A stretch of 64,000 nucleotides of DNA from Phyllobacterium myrsinacearum. Its GTDB lineage: Bacteria; Pseudomonadota; Alphaproteobacteria; Rhizobiales; Rhizobiaceae. Location: assembly GCF_002980555.1 (NCBI RefSeq), contig NZ_PVBT01000001.1:620001-684000 (forward strand), given 5' to 3'. Each line of letters starts with the position of its first letter. Positions within the stretch are counted from its first letter, which is position 1. This document shows, one piece after another, positions 62,688 through 64,000 of this stretch. The translations under genes and the position numbers were made by a program. A model generated the notes under the pieces. The model saw nothing but the letters and a program-made list of their open reading frames with translations, had not been told where the DNA came from and searched no databases.

Positions 62688-63667
62688 CCCCAAAGCTCCG
62701 ATTGCGGCGGCGACACGTGGCTGCCCTCAAAGACGAGGCCGGGCTGGCGGTCCTCTTTCAGGATCAGCGGGCCGTCGAGATCGACGAAGTCGGCATCCTG
62801 TGCCACGAGCATAGCCGGCGCCATGGCCAGGGACGTGCCCACCATGCAGCCGACCATGATGCCGAACCCGAGTTCGCGCGCCCGTTTCTGCATGCGCAGG
62901 GCTTCGGTCAGCCCGCCTGTCTTGTCGAGCTTGATGTTGATGCTGTCATAGCGGCCGAGAAGGGTGTGCAGATCGTCCGTACCGTGGGCGCTCTCGTCGG
63001 CACACAGGGGGACGGGGTGCGGGATTGCCGAGAGAATGCCGTCCTTGCCAGCCGGAAGCGGCTGTTCGATGAGCACGACCCCGGCCTTTGCGGCGGCCAG
63101 CATGTGCCGGACGATATTTTCGTCGGTCCAGCCCTCATTGGCGTCGAGAATGATGCGGCTGTCGGGCGCGGCTTGCGCCACGGCCCATATGCGTTCCTCG
63201 TCATCCTCGCCGCCGACCTTGACCTTGATGACCGGACGGCCGGACAGGGCACGGGCCGAGGCAGCCATGGTTTGCGCATCGCCGAAGGAAACGGTCACGG
63301 CCGTGGTCAGGGCTTTGAGCGGCGGCAAACCGACGAGATCGGCAACACGCCGGCCGGCCCGTCTGGCTTCGAGATCCCAGAGGGCGCAATCGACGGCATT
63401 GCGGGCAGCACCAGCGCCAATCAGGCCGGCAATGTCAGCGCGCGTTGCACCGGCGGCAAGTGCACTGCGCAGTTTTTCAATTTCGGCACAGACGGAATCG
63501 AGACTTTCGCCATAGCGGGCATAGGGAACGCATTCGCCGCGCCCGGTATATGGTCCGTCGCGCAGGGTACAAACCACCACGGCTGCTTCCGTCTTGGAAC
63601 CCCGCGAGATGGTGAACGTTCCGGCAATGGGCCAGCGTTCAACGGTAATCTCCATATTAACAGTCAT
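62684..63667 (-). CDS. Enolase-superfamily dipeptide epimerase / N-acyl-amino-acid racemase (DgcA-like)
   Basis: 327 residues. The muconate-lactonising subgroup residues are visible: KVKVG with catalytic Lys, LDANEGW with metal Asp, EQPLP, ADES and KLDKTGG with the second Lys. L-Ala-D/L-Glu epimerases and DgcA belong here; cell-wall peptide recycling or D-glutamate use are the likely roles. The repeat element C begins 10 bp upstream of ATG 63667. Confidence 0.87.
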   Translation of the reverse strand: MTVNMEITVERWPIAGTFTISRGSKTEAAVVVCTLRDGPYTGRGECVPYARYGESLDSVCAEIEKLRSALAAGATRADIAGLIGAGAARNAVDCALWDLEARRAGRRVADLVGLPPLKALTTAVTVSFGDAQTMAASARALSGRPVIKVKVGGEDDEERIWAVAQAAPDSRIILDANEGWTDENIVRHMLAAAKAGVVLIEQPLPAGKDGILSAIPHPVPLCADESAHGTDDLHTLLGRYDSINIKLDKTGGLTEALRMQKRARELGFGIMVGCMVGTSLAMAPAMLVAQDADFVDLDGPLILKEDRQPGLVFEGSHVSPPQSELWG

Positions 63668-63677
63668 TATGTGCGCC

Positions 63678-63953
63678 TTAGAGCCTTTCCTGCTTAAATA
63701 GAATCGTTCTGCCGGAGGGAATTTGGTTCAAGGTCGAGGGGTTTGGCGAGACCGATGCCTTTCCATCGGGCGAAGCCGAAGCCCGATGGGATTGGGCCAA
63801 ATTCACCCGGCCCTCCGGGTTTCCGGCTGGCGGACACCCACTTTGTCAGGCAGCGTCGTCCGATGGGTAAACATCGGCCTCGCTGCCTTCCGCGTGGATT
63901 GTCTCGCCATCCGGGAAACAGAACTGGTTCTATTTAAGCAGGAAAGGCTCTAA
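63678..63953 (-). repeat. 276-bp palindromic intergenic element, copy C
   Basis: An inverted copy of the element at 3528-3803, with core nearly identical. The ends are TTAGAGCCTTTCCTGCTTAA and its complement; the arms match for 26 bases (63678-63703 against 63928-63953), while sharing only TTAGAGC and TTCTG with the arms of the other copies. Its left end stands 10 bp before the epimerase start and probably carries or displaces that promoter. Nothing recognisable lies between 63954 and the window end. Confidence 0.9.
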
Positions 63954-64000
63954 TTGCTACAGTGACATCAAGTCAGAGACTCGATATGTGTGGGGATGTT

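Noticed and set aside
1-64000. CRISPR arrays, prophage, integrase or insertion-sequence genes
   Set aside because: No regularly spaced direct repeats, transposase or phage structural genes were found; the only repeats are the palindromic elements.

Overview
The window reads as chromosomal DNA of a GC-rich alphaproteobacterium of the Hyphomicrobiales (Rhizobiales), most likely close to Brucellaceae or Phyllobacteriaceae. The clues are a Brucella-type alpha-porin, a BA14K-family protein, a DUF2865 protein, a second short GltX, a malic enzyme fused to a phosphotransacetylase domain, and a plcP-agt lipid-remodelling pair. No tRNA, rRNA, CRISPR, prophage or transposase gene was seen. Genus assignment is inference.

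Layout. 1-6344: phosphonate block on the + strand (end of phnC, phnD, two phnE permeases, a DUF1045 protein, phnM, phnN). 6411-11693: porin, dusA, a retropepsin-like protease, a DUF1289 protein, and divergent cobS/cobT. 11716-22866: autotransporter, MarR regulator with a small membrane protein and DoxX, histidine kinase, SNase-GST-UDG row, Lrp regulator, TetR/GAPDH pair and a beta-hydroxyacid dehydrogenase. 22928-31713: penicillin-acylase-like Ntn hydrolase, GST, basic or polar amino-acid ABC importer, molybdenum cofactor genes moaA-mobA-mobB and a DUF971 protein. 32162-38697: L,D-transpeptidase, a small membrane protein behind a structured leader, and a complete Anbu cluster (ATP-grasp, alpha-E, transglutaminase, Anbu). 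38923-48158: BA14K, gph, rpiA, DUF2059, gor, flavin monooxygenase/TetR pair, hydrolase and class II DAHP synthase. 48317-63667: nhaA, GFA protein, dgkA, nadE, ABC exporter with a complex leader, gltX, DUF2865, malic enzyme, plcP-agt, MFS carrier and a dipeptide epimerase.

How the genes fit together. Phosphorus acquisition appears twice. The phn genes import phosphonate and supply the late C-P lyase pathway steps. plcP-agt would replace phospholipids with glycolipids when phosphate is short, and a well-spaced candidate PHO box precedes plcP. Cofactor synthesis is covered by cobS/cobT, moaA/mobA/mobB and nadE. Cell-envelope functions (porin, autotransporter, L,D-transpeptidase, BA14K, dgkA) are scattered.

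The most unusual feature is a family of 275-276 bp palindromic intergenic elements: 3528-3803, 29893-30167 and, inverted, 63678-63953. They share a core and the outer TTAGAGC ends. About 20 bp in each arm differs completely between copies, yet the two arms of any one copy match each other. A bare arm-loop-arm hairpin at 124-153 has the arm type of the second copy. Several of these elements supply or touch the stop codon of the preceding gene. Other points worth a look are a strong intercistronic hairpin in the phn operon, a structured leader at 34465-34612, a small ORF plus two hairpins ahead of the ABC exporter, and clear operator palindromes at the monooxygenase/TetR and rpiA promoters.
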